Part shown: positions 50,555 to 59,212 of the stretch, piece by piece
Numbering within the stretch: position 1 is the first letter of the stretch
How the letters are laid out: every line of letters starts with the position of its first letter
Assembly (NCBI GenBank): GCA_029225065.1
Contig: JAQXVT010000045.1
Span: 78,826-142,825 of the forward strand
From: Lachnospiraceae bacterium
GTDB lineage: Bacteria > Bacillota > Clostridia > Lachnospirales > Lachnospiraceae
DNA: 64,000 bases
Reading direction: 5' to 3'
The notes under the pieces: generated by a model
Database searches by the model: none
Told to the model about the DNA's origin: nothing
Seen by the model: the letters and a program-made list of their open reading frames with translations, nothing else
Made by a program: the position numbers and the translations under genes

Positions 50555-52105
50555 ATGAACAAGATCGATCCACAGTCATGGAAAAAAGAAATGCCGGAAT
50601 TTCGCAGACAGACCGAGGCATTTTATGCCGGAAATTTGAAACCGTCGGAATACAAGGGGTTTTCTGGTCTGTACGGAAGCTATGCGCAGCGCGGCGGGCA
50701 GGCGAGCATGCTGCGTCTGCGTATGACAGCCGGCCGTGTGACGAAGGAAAAGCTGGCATTTGTGGCAGCAATGATCCGCAAGTATCAGGTAAAACGCGTA
50801 CATTTTACAACGTGTGAGACGATTCAGCTGCATGATCTTGACTGCCGTGCAGTCTGTGAGATCATGGAGGCGGCACTTGACGCAGGGATTGTGACGATGG
50901 GCGGAGGAGGAGATTTCCCACGCAACATCATGTGTCCGCCGCTTACCGGAAACGATCCGGATGCATATTTTGATGTACTGCCGTACGCAGAGGCAGCCGG
51001 TGAGTATCTGATGAATTTTATTCAGGCAGAGAAGATGCCGCGAAAGCTGAAGGTCTGCTTTTCCGATTCTCCGAAAAATGTTACACATGCGACATACCGT
51101 GATCTCGGTTTCGCGGCGCGGGAGGATGGAACATTTGATGTCTACAGCGCCGGTGGACTTGGAAACAATCCGCGTTTTGGTGTAAAAGTAGCGGAGGCTG
51201 TAAAACCGGACCAGATTCTTTACTATATTAAAGCAATGTGGCTCACGTTCCGGGCGCATGGCTGTTATGAGAACCGCGGCAAAGCGCGTACGCGTTACAT
51301 GCAGGAGATTTTGGGCGGAGCGCAGCAGTATGCGGCGGCTTATCAGGAAAAGCTTGCAGAAGTATTTGCATCAGGAGAAGAGCTTACGCTTCACATTGAG
51401 CCGTCCGTCCTGAAAAAAGAAGGAGACGGAAGCCGCGTTTCAGGCCGTCGTGTGATTGCGCAGAAACAGCCGGGACTTTATACGGTCATCTGGCATCCGA
51501 TCGGAGGACAGCCAAATCCGGAGCAGCTGTGTGCGCTCAGCGATGCGATTGCCCAGATGGAAGCGGCAGAGATGCATCTTGCGCCGGATGAGACGGCGTA
51601 TATCGTAAATCTGACCGGAGCGGAAGCAGAGAAAATTCTTGAGGTGACGGCAGAGGGAGCAGAAACAGTGTTTGAGACTTCGGTTGCCTGCATTGGCGCA
51701 AGTGTCTGCCAGGTTGGCCTTCGCGATTCACAGGCGCTTTTGAAAGCATGCGTGGAAGCGGTGCGCGAGGCCGAAATTCCGGACGGGGCACTTCCACAGA
51801 TCCATATTTCCGGCTGTCCGTCCTCGTGCGGTACGCATCAGACCGGCGCAATCGGACTGCGCGGTGCATCGAAAAAGGCGCAGGGAGCGATGCAGAGTGC
51901 ATTCCTGCTCTATGTAAATGGAAAAGAGGAGCAGGGGAAAGAGTGTATGGGCCGCGAGCTGGGCACGATCCTCGAATCAAAGATTCCGGCATTTTTCGTG
52001 GCACTTGGAAAAGAAGTGGCAGAGAGTGGTCTTGACTTTGTGACATGGAATAGACAGAATCCGGAGGCACTGGAGAAAGTGGCTGCGCCATATCTGCAGG
52101 AGTAG
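50555..52105 (+). CDS. Siroheme nitrite/sulfite reductase (ferredoxin-type, NirA-like)
   Basis: 516 residues. Two NIR/SIR ferredoxin-like half domains and a siroheme/[4Fe-4S] signature: CIGASVC (C-x5-C) and GCPSSCG (C-x3-C). Conserved substrate-site basics appear in LRLRMTAGR, HFTTCETIQLHD, and GGGGDFPRNIMCPP. It reduces nitrite to ammonia or sulfite to sulfide with six electrons; which one cannot be decided here. AAGGAGGAG before the ATG at 50555; the frame is open back to 50321 through tRNA-side DNA, which is not coding. No transporter or siroheme gene is adjacent. Confidence 0.9.
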   Translation: MNKIDPQSWKKEMPEFRRQTEAFYAGNLKPSEYKGFSGLYGSYAQRGGQASMLRLRMTAGRVTKEKLAFVAAMIRKYQVKRVHFTTCETIQLHDLDCRAVCEIMEAALDAGIVTMGGGGDFPRNIMCPPLTGNDPDAYFDVLPYAEAAGEYLMNFIQAEKMPRKLKVCFSDSPKNVTHATYRDLGFAAREDGTFDVYSAGGLGNNPRFGVKVAEAVKPDQILYYIKAMWLTFRAHGCYENRGKARTRYMQEILGGAQQYAAAYQEKLAEVFASGEELTLHIEPSVLKKEGDGSRVSGRRVIAQKQPGLYTVIWHPIGGQPNPEQLCALSDAIAQMEAAEMHLAPDETAYIVNLTGAEAEKILEVTAEGAETVFETSVACIGASVCQVGLRDSQALLKACVEAVREAEIPDGALPQIHISGCPSSCGTHQTGAIGLRGASKKAQGAMQSAFLLYVNGKEEQGKECMGRELGTILESKIPAFFVALGKEVAESGLDFVTWNRQNPEALEKVAAPYLQE

Positions 52106-52112
52106 ATAACTG

Positions 52113-52196
52113 TTCAGAGCCAAATAAAATTTTAAAAGTGTCCTTAAAAACGCAAGCGTTTTACGTTCGCTTTATAAAATTTTACCTGGCTCTGAA
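52113..52196. repeat. R2 inverted-repeat element, copy 1 (fullest)
   Basis: 84 bp with ends TTCAGAGCCAAATAAAATTTTA and its near-complement at 52174-52196 (TAAAATTTTACCTGGCTCTGAA), two mismatches. The centre has a second small palindrome AAACGCAAGCGTTTT. Begins 7 bases after the reductase stop. Confidence 0.8.
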
Positions 52197-52222
52197 AGAT
52201 GAAAATTTCTCGCACAAAGGGA

Positions 52223-52252
52223 TTGACAGTCGTTTGGATCATATTGTATGAT
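52223..52252 (+). promoter_or_regulatory. Sigma-A promoter of tRNA-Leu
   Basis: TTGACA (52223-52228), 18-base spacer, TATGAT (52247-52252); 34 bases before the tRNA. Confidence 0.8.
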
Positions 52253-52286
52253 AAATATTAGTCTGCCGCAGTGATGCGGCGGATCT

Positions 52287-52366
52287 GCGGTCATGGCGGA
52301 ATTGGCAGACGCGCTGGTTTTAGGTGCCAGTGGGCAACCGTGTGGGTTCGAGTCCCACTGACCGCA
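52287..52366 (+). tRNA. tRNA-Leu (anticodon TAG)
   Basis: Acceptor GCGGTCA / TGACCGC, discriminator A, anticodon stem CTGG/CCAG around TTTTAGG, a class II variable arm (TGGGCAACCGTG region) and T-loop TTCGAGT. No encoded CCA. Confidence 0.95.
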
Positions 52367-52404
52367 TCAGAAAACAAAAATTGATTTATGCGTGTTAGCT
52401 GAAT

Positions 52405-52450
52405 ACCTTCCGGGCAGTTCGAAAACCGAATGATGCCTGGAAGGTTTTTT
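52405..52450 (+). terminator. Rho-independent terminator after tRNA-Leu
   Basis: Outer stem ACCTTCC / GGAAGGT with inner pairs (GGCA/TGCC and TTCG/CGAA), then TTTTTT. Together with the feoA promoter it fills most of the 301-base gap 52367-52667. Confidence 0.85.
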
Positions 52451-52542
52451 GCGTTTGGCGTGCCCACAGGGAAGATTTCCAAATTGTTCGCGGTTGCAGG
52501 AAATAAGGCATCATTCTTTTATTTTCTGCTGTATATCCGCAG

Positions 52543-52571
52543 TTGACACGATTCTGACGAAATGATAGGAT
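52543..52571 (+). promoter_or_regulatory. Sigma-A promoter of feoA-feoB
   Basis: TTGACA (52543-52548), 17-base spacer, TAGGAT (52566-52571). No clear Fur or DtxR/IdeR palindrome was seen over it. Confidence 0.75.
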
Positions 52572-52667
52572 AAATGAGAAAAAAAGTCGATAACGAAAGA
52601 AAATGCCGGGATTCTGAGGAAGAAGCAAAACTGCTTTCTGCTAAGAAAAAGGCAAGAGGAGACACTT

Positions 52668-52910
52668 ATGACATTGGATAAACTGGAAATAGGAAAAACA
52701 GCTGTCATCCAGAAAGTAAACGGCGAGGGCGCGCTGCGCTGCCGTCTGCTGGACATGGGGCTGATTCCGGGGACGAAGGTCATGATTCGTAAGGTGGCGC
52801 CGATGGGAGATCCAATCGAGCTGCACATCCGAGGATATGAGCTGACAGTCCGTGTGGATGATGCAAAAAAGATCGAAGTCGAATCGTTGGATGAGGAGGC
52901 GTCAAGATGA
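52668..52910 (+). CDS. feoA: Ferrous iron transport protein A
   Basis: 80-residue SH3-like cytoplasmic protein: LEIGKTAVIQKV, RCRLLDMGLIPGTKVMI and PIELHIRGYELTVRVDDAKKI are family landmarks. It helps FeoB; its exact role is unsettled. AGAGGAG ribosome site. Its stop overlaps the feoB start (ATGA at 52907), indicating translational coupling. Confidence 0.95.
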   Translation: MTLDKLEIGKTAVIQKVNGEGALRCRLLDMGLIPGTKVMIRKVAPMGDPIELHIRGYELTVRVDDAKKIEVESLDEEASR

Positions 52911-54913
52911 TTTTTGCATTGGTTGGCAATCAGAACTGTGGCAAGACGACGCTGTTTAATCAGCTGACCGGATCCAATCAGCACGTCGGAAATTTTCCGG
53001 GTGTGACCGTGGATCAGAAAATGGGCGAGCTGCGCACAGAAAAAGGCTGTATGGTGGTCGATCTGCCCGGCATTTATTCAATCCGGCCGTATACAAACGA
53101 AGAGATTGTCACAAGAGATTTTATCCTGAATGAGAAGCCGGACGGTATCATTAATATCGTGGATGCGACGAACATCGAACGAAACCTGTACCTGACACTT
53201 CAGTTGATGGAGATGCGCGTACCGATGGTGCTGGCCCTGAATATGATGGATGAGGTGCGCGGCAACGGTGGTACGATTGATATTCAGAAAATGGCGGAGG
53301 CACTCGGGATTCCGGTTATCCCGATCAGTGCGGCGAAAAATGAGGGGATTTCGGAGCTGACGCATGCGATCGTTGAGACGGCCCGCAAAAAGGAGACGCC
53401 GAAGGTATATGATTTCTGCGGGCCCGGACCGGTGCATCGGTGTATCCATGCGGTGTCGCATCTGATCGAGGATCATGCTGATAATGCAGGCATTTCTGCA
53501 CGTTTTGCTGCAACCAAACTGATTGAGGGAGATGAAGATATCACTGACCGGCTGAAGCTCAATCAGAATGAGCTGGAGATGATGGAGCACAGCATTATTG
53601 AGATGGAGACGGAACGTGGACTGGATCGAAACGCAGCCCTCGCAGATATGCGCTATGATTTTATTGAAAGAGTATGCGAACAGTCTGTTGTAAAATGTCA
53701 CGAGAGTAAAGAACATCTCCGCAGCCTGAAAATTGACGCAGTGCTGACAAATAAATATCTGGCAATACCGCTTTTCCTTGCAATCATGCTGACGGTATTC
53801 TGGCTGACGTTCGATGTGATCGGCGGTCGGCTGAGCGATCTGATGGAAGCTGGCATCGGAGCAGTGACCGATGCCGCTGCGGCCGGGCTTGACAGTTACG
53901 GCATCAATCCGGTTGTGAAAAGCCTGGTGATTGACGGGGTGTTTGCAGGAGTCGGAAGTGTACTGAGTTTTCTGCCGATCATTGTGGTGCTGTTTTTCTT
54001 CCTGTCGATTCTGGAGGATACCGGATATATGGCACGTGTTGCCTTTGTTATGGATAAACTGCTGCGAAAGATCGGTCTTTCCGGACGGAGCTTTGTGCCG
54101 ATGCTGATCGGATTTGGCTGTTCCGTACCGGCGATTATGGCGACACGGACACTTTCTTCAGAACGTGACCGGAAAATGACGATTTTTCTGGTGCCGTTTA
54201 TCAGCTGTTCTGCAAAGATTCCGATCTATACCGTTTTTACGGCGGCCTTCTTTCCGAAGTATCAGGCGCTGATCATGATCGGACTGTACGTAGTTGGAAT
54301 TCTGATCGGAATTCTCTGTGCGCTGATTCTGGAAAAAACGGCGTTTCGTGGAAATCCGGTGCCGTTTGTCATGGAGCTTCCGAATTATCGTTTTCCGTCT
54401 GCGAAAAGCGTAGGTATGCTGATGTGGGAAAAGGCGAAGGATTTTATTCAGAAAGCGTTTACGATTATTTTTGCAGCGACCGTGATTATCTGGTTCCTGC
54501 AGACTTTTGATATGAGACTGAACCTTGTGACGGACAGTGCGGACAGCCTGCTGGCAATGATAGGCCGGTGGGTGGCTGTGATTTTTGGACCGCTTGGATT
54601 TGAGGACTGGAGGGTATCGACAGCGCTGATCACTGGTTTTACCGCGAAGGAGGCAGTTGTCAGCACGATGAGCGTGCTGCTTGGAACGACAAGCAGCAAT
54701 CTGCAATCTGCGCTTGGAAGCGTCTTTACACCGCTGACCGCTGCGAGCGCACTCGTTTTCATGCTGCTCTATACACCATGTGTGGCGGCGATCGCCGCAG
54801 CAAGGCGGGAACTGAACTCAAGAAAAGGTGCGCTGGCGGTAGTGCTTCTGCAGTGCGGTGTTGCATGGCTGGCAGCATTTGTGGTATATCACATTCTGGG
54901 ACTGTTTCTGTAG
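52907..54913 (+). CDS. feoB: Ferrous iron transporter FeoB
   Basis: 668 residues. N-terminal G domain with GNQNCGKTT (7-15), NFPGVTVDQK (switch I), DLPGIYS and NMMDE; then a helical GDI domain, and a membrane domain with about 8-9 segments including GFGCSVPAIMATRTL and ISCSAKIPIYTVFTAAFF, the two conserved Cys-containing motifs of FeoB. Imports Fe2+. Overlaps feoA by 4 bases. Confidence 0.97.
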   Translation: MIFALVGNQNCGKTTLFNQLTGSNQHVGNFPGVTVDQKMGELRTEKGCMVVDLPGIYSIRPYTNEEIVTRDFILNEKPDGIINIVDATNIERNLYLTLQLMEMRVPMVLALNMMDEVRGNGGTIDIQKMAEALGIPVIPISAAKNEGISELTHAIVETARKKETPKVYDFCGPGPVHRCIHAVSHLIEDHADNAGISARFAATKLIEGDEDITDRLKLNQNELEMMEHSIIEMETERGLDRNAALADMRYDFIERVCEQSVVKCHESKEHLRSLKIDAVLTNKYLAIPLFLAIMLTVFWLTFDVIGGRLSDLMEAGIGAVTDAAAAGLDSYGINPVVKSLVIDGVFAGVGSVLSFLPIIVVLFFFLSILEDTGYMARVAFVMDKLLRKIGLSGRSFVPMLIGFGCSVPAIMATRTLSSERDRKMTIFLVPFISCSAKIPIYTVFTAAFFPKYQALIMIGLYVVGILIGILCALILEKTAFRGNPVPFVMELPNYRFPSAKSVGMLMWEKAKDFIQKAFTIIFAATVIIWFLQTFDMRLNLVTDSADSLLAMIGRWVAVIFGPLGFEDWRVSTALITGFTAKEAVVSTMSVLLGTTSSNLQSALGSVFTPLTAASALVFMLLYTPCVAAIAAARRELNSRKGALAVVLLQCGVAWLAAFVVYHILGLFL

Positions 54914-55060
54914 ACAGCGATCAGATGGAAGGCAGATTCTCTGTGCGTGTCCGATTTGATTCAGGTATGGTATAAGCTGATTCTGATAATCTGTAAAACA
55001 GAGATTAGAATATGAGATTGCCCGAGAATATGCGCATTGACAGATGGAGGAAACAGGAAA

Positions 55061-55276
55061 ATGAAACCGTTGGATTATGCAGTCCTTGCTGTGATTGCGA
55101 TATGGTTTGTACTTGCCGTGCGCAGCATATGGAAGAGAAGAGGAAGCTGCTGCGGCTGTCAGGGCTGCGCACAGAAGAAAGAAAAAACACTGCATGAGGA
55201 AAAAAAGAAAAAAGAACCGGCCTGCTGTCATTGCTGCGCGCAGTCCGGGAAGAACGGAAATTGCCGCTGTCATTAG
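55061..55276 (+). CDS. FeoB-associated Cys-rich membrane protein
   Basis: 71 residues: one N-terminal membrane segment (LDYAVLAVIAIWFVLAV), a basic stretch, and Cys clusters CCGCQGC, CCHCC and CRCH. Matches the FeoB-associated Cys-rich family often found after feoB in Firmicutes, thought to act as an iron-binding partner (role unproven). The ATG at 55061 has GGAGG 10 bases before it. Some in-frame upstream ATGs are possible. Confidence 0.85.
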   Translation: MKPLDYAVLAVIAIWFVLAVRSIWKRRGSCCGCQGCAQKKEKTLHEEKKKKEPACCHCCAQSGKNGNCRCH

Positions 55277-55285
55277 ACAGCGGTA
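55260..55285 (+). terminator. Hairpin at the end of the feo operon
   Basis: 12-bp stem ATTGCCGCTGTC / GACAGCGGTAAT with loop ATTA, then TTTTA. Overlaps the last codons of the Cys-rich gene; T-run is short. Confidence 0.65.
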
Positions 55286-55303
55286 ATTTTATGCTCAGAG
55301 AGT

Positions 55304-55325
55304 GTCTGTGAATATTCGTTTTGAT
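55304..55325 (+). repeat. R1 fragment, copy i
   Basis: GTCTGTGAATATTCGTTTTGAT resembles loop, right arm and TGAC-like end of R1, with several changes. Confidence 0.5.
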
Positions 55326-55335
55326 AAGCAGGTTT

Positions 55336-55391
55336 AAAACGGCAGGTGTTTTAGGTTTGCTTTGCAAAATTTTATCTGTTTTTGAACAGTG
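55336..55391. repeat. R2 element, copy 2 (partial)
   Basis: AAAACGGCAGGTGTTTTAGG, then CTTTGCAAAATTTTATCTG, then TTTTTGAACAGT, aligning with the right two-thirds of R2 copy 1 and the end of copies 4 and 5. Confidence 0.6.
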
Positions 55392-55486
55392 GCCATGCCG
55401 GATTTCGGATGGAAAAATGTGAAAAATTCATAGGCGAAGTAAATGATCTGTGATATAATGACGAATGTGCATAATTATGCGGGAAC

Positions 55487-55524
55487 TATGCATGAAAAAG
55501 AAAAATATGCACGAAAAAGAAAAC
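55487..55524 (+). repeat. Two tandem 19-bp A-rich repeats before ybaK
   Basis: TATGCATGAAAAAGAAAAA (55487) and TATGCACGAAAAAGAAAAC (55506), then a partial third TATGAAAGAG. Confidence 0.8.
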
Positions 55525-55637
55525 TATGAAAGAGTATACAGACAACAGCAGACGGAAGGATTATTTTCAGGCCAGGAAAAGATCTCATGAAGAGGGAACT
55601 GGAAAATCAGGATTTCTGCGGGAAAGTGAGGCACAAT

Positions 55638-56102
55638 ATGGCAATCGAGGCAGTCAGAGAATATATGAAGCAGTGGAATGCACAGGATCGCATCCTTGAA
55701 TTTGAGGTATCAAGCGCGACCGTGGAACTTGCAGCACAGGCAGTTGGATGTGAACCGGCACGGATCGCAAAAACACTTTCCTTTCTTGTGGGGGATCATC
55801 CGATTCTGATCGTGACGGCCGGTGACCGGAGAGTGGACAATCATAAATATAAGGAAGTTTTTCATACGAAAGCAAAAATGCTGACACCGGAGCAGGTTGT
55901 TGAGCTGGTTGGACACGCGGTCGGGGGTGTATGCCCGTTTGCGGTAAAGCCGGGCGTTGAGGTGTATCTGGATGAATCACTGAAACAGTTTGCAACCGTC
56001 TTTCCGGCGGCCGGCAGCAGTAACAGCGCGATTGAAGTGACCATGGAGGAACTGGAGCGGTTTTCCGGAAGCACAAACTGGGTGGATGTGTGCAAGGAGT
56101 AA
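55638..56102 (+). CDS. YbaK/EbsC family aminoacyl-tRNA deacylase
   Basis: 154 residues (start ATG at 55638, GTGAGG upstream; an ATG at 55587 with AGGAAAAG is the alternative, adding 17 residues). YbaK fold: ARIAKTLSFLVGDHPILIVTAGDRRVDNHK with the catalytic Lys in the AKTL segment, GHAVGGVCPFAVKPGVEVYLDESL and FPAAGSSNSAIEV. Members hydrolyse mischarged Cys- or Ala-tRNAPro. No proS is adjacent. Confidence 0.88.
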   Translation: MAIEAVREYMKQWNAQDRILEFEVSSATVELAAQAVGCEPARIAKTLSFLVGDHPILIVTAGDRRVDNHKYKEVFHTKAKMLTPEQVVELVGHAVGGVCPFAVKPGVEVYLDESLKQFATVFPAAGSSNSAIEVTMEELERFSGSTNWVDVCKE

Positions 56103-56111
56103 TAATTGCGC

Positions 56112-56141
56112 AGCTTTTGTTAAAAATTATCTGGCTCCGGC
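56112..56141. repeat. R2 fragment, copy 3
   Basis: CAGCTTTTGTTAAAAATTATCTGGCTCCGG corresponds to the right end of R2 (CGCTTTATAAAATTTTACC, TGGCTCTG). The fragment begins 10 bases after ybaK. Confidence 0.45.
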
Positions 56142-56227
56142 ATGGAATATAAAACAGCCGCCGGGGCTTGCCTGCACCGGGAAAATATAGTAGAATACAG
56201 AAAAGCAAAGAAAGGGGGCACGACTGT

Positions 56228-56683
56228 ATGGAGTTTGATATGCAGGCCGTCGCCTGGCTGGTTCTGCTGGTGGTGATGCTGGCAGCGGAGGCTGTGACAC
56301 TGGGCCTTACCACAATCTGGTTTGCGGTCGGAGCGCTGGCAGCGTTTCTCTTTGCACTTGCCGGAGCAAATCTGATCGTTCAGATTGTCGCGTTCTTCGT
56401 GGTATCAGCAATTTTGCTGTTTTCCATGCGGCCGGTCGCGGCGAAATGGCTCAACAAAGACCGGATACGTACCAATGCAGAAAGCCTGGTTGGAAAGACG
56501 GCGGTGGTGACAGAACCGATTAATAACCTGGCCGGAACGGGTCAGGTGCAGGTACAGGGTCAGTACTGGACGGCGCGGGCAGTATCCGATCAGGTGCAGA
56601 TCACAAAAGATGCCCGGGTAGTAATTGAAAAAATCAGCGGAGTAAAGCTGATCGTGAAGGAGGAAAAAGAATGGAAGGAATAA
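56228..56683 (+). CDS. NfeD-like membrane protein
   Basis: 151 residues: two or three hydrophobic segments in the first 85 (AWLVLLVVMLAAEAVTLGL, GALAAFLFALAGANLIVQIVAFFVV), then an OB-fold (about 90-150, GKTAVVTEPINNLAGTGQVQVQGQYWTARA). NfeD proteins pair with SPFH proteins, and here the SPFH gene overlaps its end by 13 bases. AAAGGGGGG lies upstream of the ATG at 56228. Acts in membrane organisation by family knowledge. Confidence 0.88.
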   Translation: MEFDMQAVAWLVLLVVMLAAEAVTLGLTTIWFAVGALAAFLFALAGANLIVQIVAFFVVSAILLFSMRPVAAKWLNKDRIRTNAESLVGKTAVVTEPINNLAGTGQVQVQGQYWTARAVSDQVQITKDARVVIEKISGVKLIVKEEKEWKE

Positions 56684-57594
56684 TTCTCATTGTAATTCTG
56701 GCAGTGCTGGTGCTTCTGATTCTTGCATCCTGTGTGAAAATCGTACCGCAGGCTCAGGCGTTTATTGTGGAGCGTCTTGGCGGATATCAGGGTACCTGGG
56801 ATGTAGGAATGCATTTTAAGACACCGTTTATCGACCGTGTTGCAAAAAGGGTCAACTTAAAAGAGCAGGTTGTAGATTTTGATCCGCAGCCGGTTATCAC
56901 AAAAGATAATGTAACGATGCAGATCGATACGGTCGTGTTTTTCCAGATTACCGATCCGAAGCTGTTTACGTACGGCGTGGAGAATCCGATCATGGCGATT
57001 GAAAACCTGACCGCGACAACACTGCGAAACATCATCGGAGATATGGAACTGGATCAGACGCTGACCTCCCGTGAGACGATCAATACGAAGATGCGCGCAT
57101 CCCTGGATGTGGCAACCGACCCGTGGGGCATCAAGGTCAACCGCGTCGAGCTGAAGAACATTCTGCCGCCGGCACAGATCGTAGATGCCATGGAGAAGCA
57201 GATGAAGGCTGAGCGTGAGAGACGAGAGGCCATCCTGAAAGCAGAGGGAGAGAAAAAGTCACTGATCCTTGTCGCGGAAGGAAAGAAGCAGTCGGCGATT
57301 CTGGATGCGGAGGCAGAAAAGCAGGCCGCAATACTGAAGGCAGAAGCGGAAAAGGAAAAGATGATCCGCGAGGCTGAAGGTGAGGCGGAGGCAATCCGCA
57401 AGGTGCAGACGGCAAACGCAGAGAGCATCCGGCTGATCCGCGAGGCAGGAGCTGACCAGGCGGTACTCGCGCTTAAGAGCTTTGAGGCGATGACGAAGGT
57501 GGCGGATGGAAAAGCAACAAAAATCATCATCCCATCGGATATGCAGAATCTGTCAGGCATCGTAAAAGCGGTCACAGAGGTAGCAAAAGACTGA
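56671..57594 (+). CDS. SPFH/Band 7 (stomatin-like) membrane protein
   Basis: 307 residues. N-terminal membrane segment (IILIVILAVLVLLILASC), then the SPFH domain (VPQAQAFIVERLGGYQGTWDVG, PFIDRVAKRVNLKEQVVDF, NLTATTLRNIIGDMELDQTLTSRE) and a long Ala/Glu/Lys-rich coiled coil (about 185-265). This is the QmcA/stomatin type rather than flotillin. Forms oligomeric rings at membranes and often works with NfeD, encoded just upstream. The start lies inside the nfeD gene with AAGGAGG-like upstream sequence. Confidence 0.93.
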   Translation: MEGIILIVILAVLVLLILASCVKIVPQAQAFIVERLGGYQGTWDVGMHFKTPFIDRVAKRVNLKEQVVDFDPQPVITKDNVTMQIDTVVFFQITDPKLFTYGVENPIMAIENLTATTLRNIIGDMELDQTLTSRETINTKMRASLDVATDPWGIKVNRVELKNILPPAQIVDAMEKQMKAERERREAILKAEGEKKSLILVAEGKKQSAILDAEAEKQAAILKAEAEKEKMIREAEGEAEAIRKVQTANAESIRLIREAGADQAVLALKSFEAMTKVADGKATKIIIPSDMQNLSGIVKAVTEVAKD

Positions 57595-57632
57595 GAAACG
57601 AAAGATAAGCAGGCAAAGGAGAGGAGTATATT

Positions 57633-58643
57633 ATGAATTTAAAAGGAAGAAATTTTCTGACACTGAAGGATTATACACCGGAAGAGATCACCTATCTTCT
57701 TGATCTTGCAGCAAAATACAAGGCGGACAAAAAAGCAGGCGTTCAGGAGCCGGTGCGTACCGGAAAAAATATCGCGCTGATTTTTGAAAAAACCAGTACA
57801 CGGACGAGATGTTCTTTTGAGGTAGCTGCGCATGATCTGGGTATGCAGGCAACCTACCTTGATCCGACGGGTTCTCAGATCGGCAAAAAGGAGAGCATCC
57901 GCGATACGGCGCGCGTGCTTGGGCGGATGTACGACGGCATTGAGTACCGCGGCTTTGGTCAGGAGATCGTGGAGGAGCTTGCAAAATATGCAGGCGTACC
58001 GGTATGGAACGGACTGACGAACGAGTACCATCCGACGCAGATGCTTGCAGATATGCTGACGATCCGCGAAAAGCTCGGAACGCTTGCCGGAAAGAAGCTG
58101 GTATACTTCGGTGATGCGCGCTACAATATGGGCAATTCCCTGATGATTGCGTGCACAAAGCTCGGACTTCACTTCGTTGCCTGCACCAACCATGAATATT
58201 TCCCGGCACCGGAGCTTGTGGCACAGTGTGAGGAATACGCAAAGGTAAGCGGCGGCTCGATTACCCTGACAGAGGATGTCGCAGAAGGAGCAAAGGATGC
58301 CGATGTGATCTACACAGATGTATGGGTGTCCATGGGTGAGCCGGATGAGGTATGGGCAGAACGAATCCGCGTGCTGCTTCCGTATCAGGTCAATGCAAAG
58401 GCGATGAGCTACGCAAAGAAGGATGCCATCTTCATGCACTGCCTGCCGGCGTTCCACGATCTTAACACAAAGATTGGAAAGCAGATCCATGAAAAATTCG
58501 GACTGGATGCGATGGAAGTGACGGATGAGGTCTTCGAATCCGCACAGTCTGTTGTGTTCGACGAGGCAGAGAACCGTATGCATACGATCAAGGCAGTAAT
58601 CGCGGCAACCATGGGACTGGAACATGAAGAAAAAAATAAATGA
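57633..58643 (+). CDS. argF: Ornithine carbamoyltransferase
   Basis: 336 residues; joins carbamoyl phosphate and ornithine to citrulline. The carbamoyl phosphate motif S55-T-R-T-R59 and the ornithine motif HCLPAFHD (about 271-278) are intact. The order arginine synthesis versus arginine deiminase pathway (arcB) cannot be told; no other arginine gene is adjacent. AAGGAGAGG ribosome site. Confidence 0.96.
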   Translation: MNLKGRNFLTLKDYTPEEITYLLDLAAKYKADKKAGVQEPVRTGKNIALIFEKTSTRTRCSFEVAAHDLGMQATYLDPTGSQIGKKESIRDTARVLGRMYDGIEYRGFGQEIVEELAKYAGVPVWNGLTNEYHPTQMLADMLTIREKLGTLAGKKLVYFGDARYNMGNSLMIACTKLGLHFVACTNHEYFPAPELVAQCEEYAKVSGGSITLTEDVAEGAKDADVIYTDVWVSMGEPDEVWAERIRVLLPYQVNAKAMSYAKKDAIFMHCLPAFHDLNTKIGKQIHEKFGLDAMEVTDEVFESAQSVVFDEAENRMHTIKAVIAATMGLEHEEKNK

Positions 58644-58890
58644 GAAAGATTTGTGCGCTTTATGGATCTTCTGTGCCACGACAGCGGCACTCACGGATGT
58701 TCTGTGCGTGCTCTTTCTGCTGAATGTGGTGCAGAATCACTGGTTCCTTAATTTTATACAGGCGCTTGCAGTTTTGCTTCATCTCTCCTTACTTTTGCTT
58801 GGGTTGATGAAGAGAAAATGGATTTTCAGCATCGGAAGCGCGGTGCTGATGCTGGCATACGCCGGGAGCCTGATCTACTATAACCTGTAA
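58624..58890 (+). CDS. Small membrane protein overlapping the end of argF
   Basis: 88 residues with about three hydrophobic segments ([61 protein letters not shown]). Starts within the last 20 bases of argF in another frame, so it may be translated by coupling; I see only a weak ribosome site (GGGACTGG). I do not recognise a family. The hydrophobic pattern and following stop make a real gene more likely than chance. Confidence 0.6.
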   Translation: MKKKINEKDLCALWIFCATTAALTDVLCVLFLLNVVQNHWFLNFIQALAVLLHLSLLLLGLMKRKWIFSIGSAVLMLAYAGSLIYYNL

Positions 58891-58909
58891 CCGTTTGGGA
58901 TGAGGTAAG

Positions 58910-58961
58910 AGCTAATCGAGGCAAACAGGCAGCGAAGTGGATTGCGGATATCTGCTTTGAC
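58910..58961 (+). repeat. R1 intergenic hairpin element, copy j
   Basis: Full-length: AGCTAATCGAGGCAAACAGG, CAGCGAAGTGGAT, TGCGGAT, ATCTGCTTTGAC. Arms AAGTGGAT and ATCTGCTT pair with two G-T wobbles. Confidence 0.75.
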
Positions 58962-59035
58962 TGGATCGGAACAGAAACAGGAGATAAAATATCCGGGCAG
59001 CCAGGCGGATTTTCCAATTCGTCCGGCTGCCTGTT

Positions 59036-59095
59036 AGAGCGTGTTTGAAAAAATCATTCTGGCAATTGACAGAGCGCATTTTTCAAACACGTTCT
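59036..59095. repeat. R3 inverted-repeat element, copy 2
   Basis: 60 bp with 17-bp arms AGAGCGTGTTTGAAAAA and TTTTTCAAACACGTTCT (one mismatch) around a 26-base centre. Shorter than copy 1. Confidence 0.8.
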
Positions 59096-59108
59096 GGTGT
59101 TTTAAAGG

Positions 59109-59178
59109 AAATTTACTGTAAACGTTTGAAATATTTTACTGTTGTTTTATAAAAATTTTCCTGGTGCCAAACAGTAAT
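59109..59178. repeat. R2 element, copy 4
   Basis: GTTTTATAAAAATTTTCCTGG then TGCCAAACAGTAA aligns with the right end of R2; the left side is diverged (ACTGTAAACGTTTG). Confidence 0.6.
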
Positions 59179-59212
59179 AATTTGTGGTATATAGAAAAAT
59201 ATCGTTTCTGCC

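Larger units (their letters stand above)
55277..55637. other. 361-base gap between the feo operon and ybaK: repeats only
   Basis: Contains an R1 fragment (55304-55325), an R2 copy (55336-55391), a TATAAT at 55454-55459 with no good -35 at normal distance, and 19-bp A-rich tandem repeats (55487-55524). The open frame into ybaK starts at 55587 but the first 17 codons lack homology. Confidence 0.6.
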
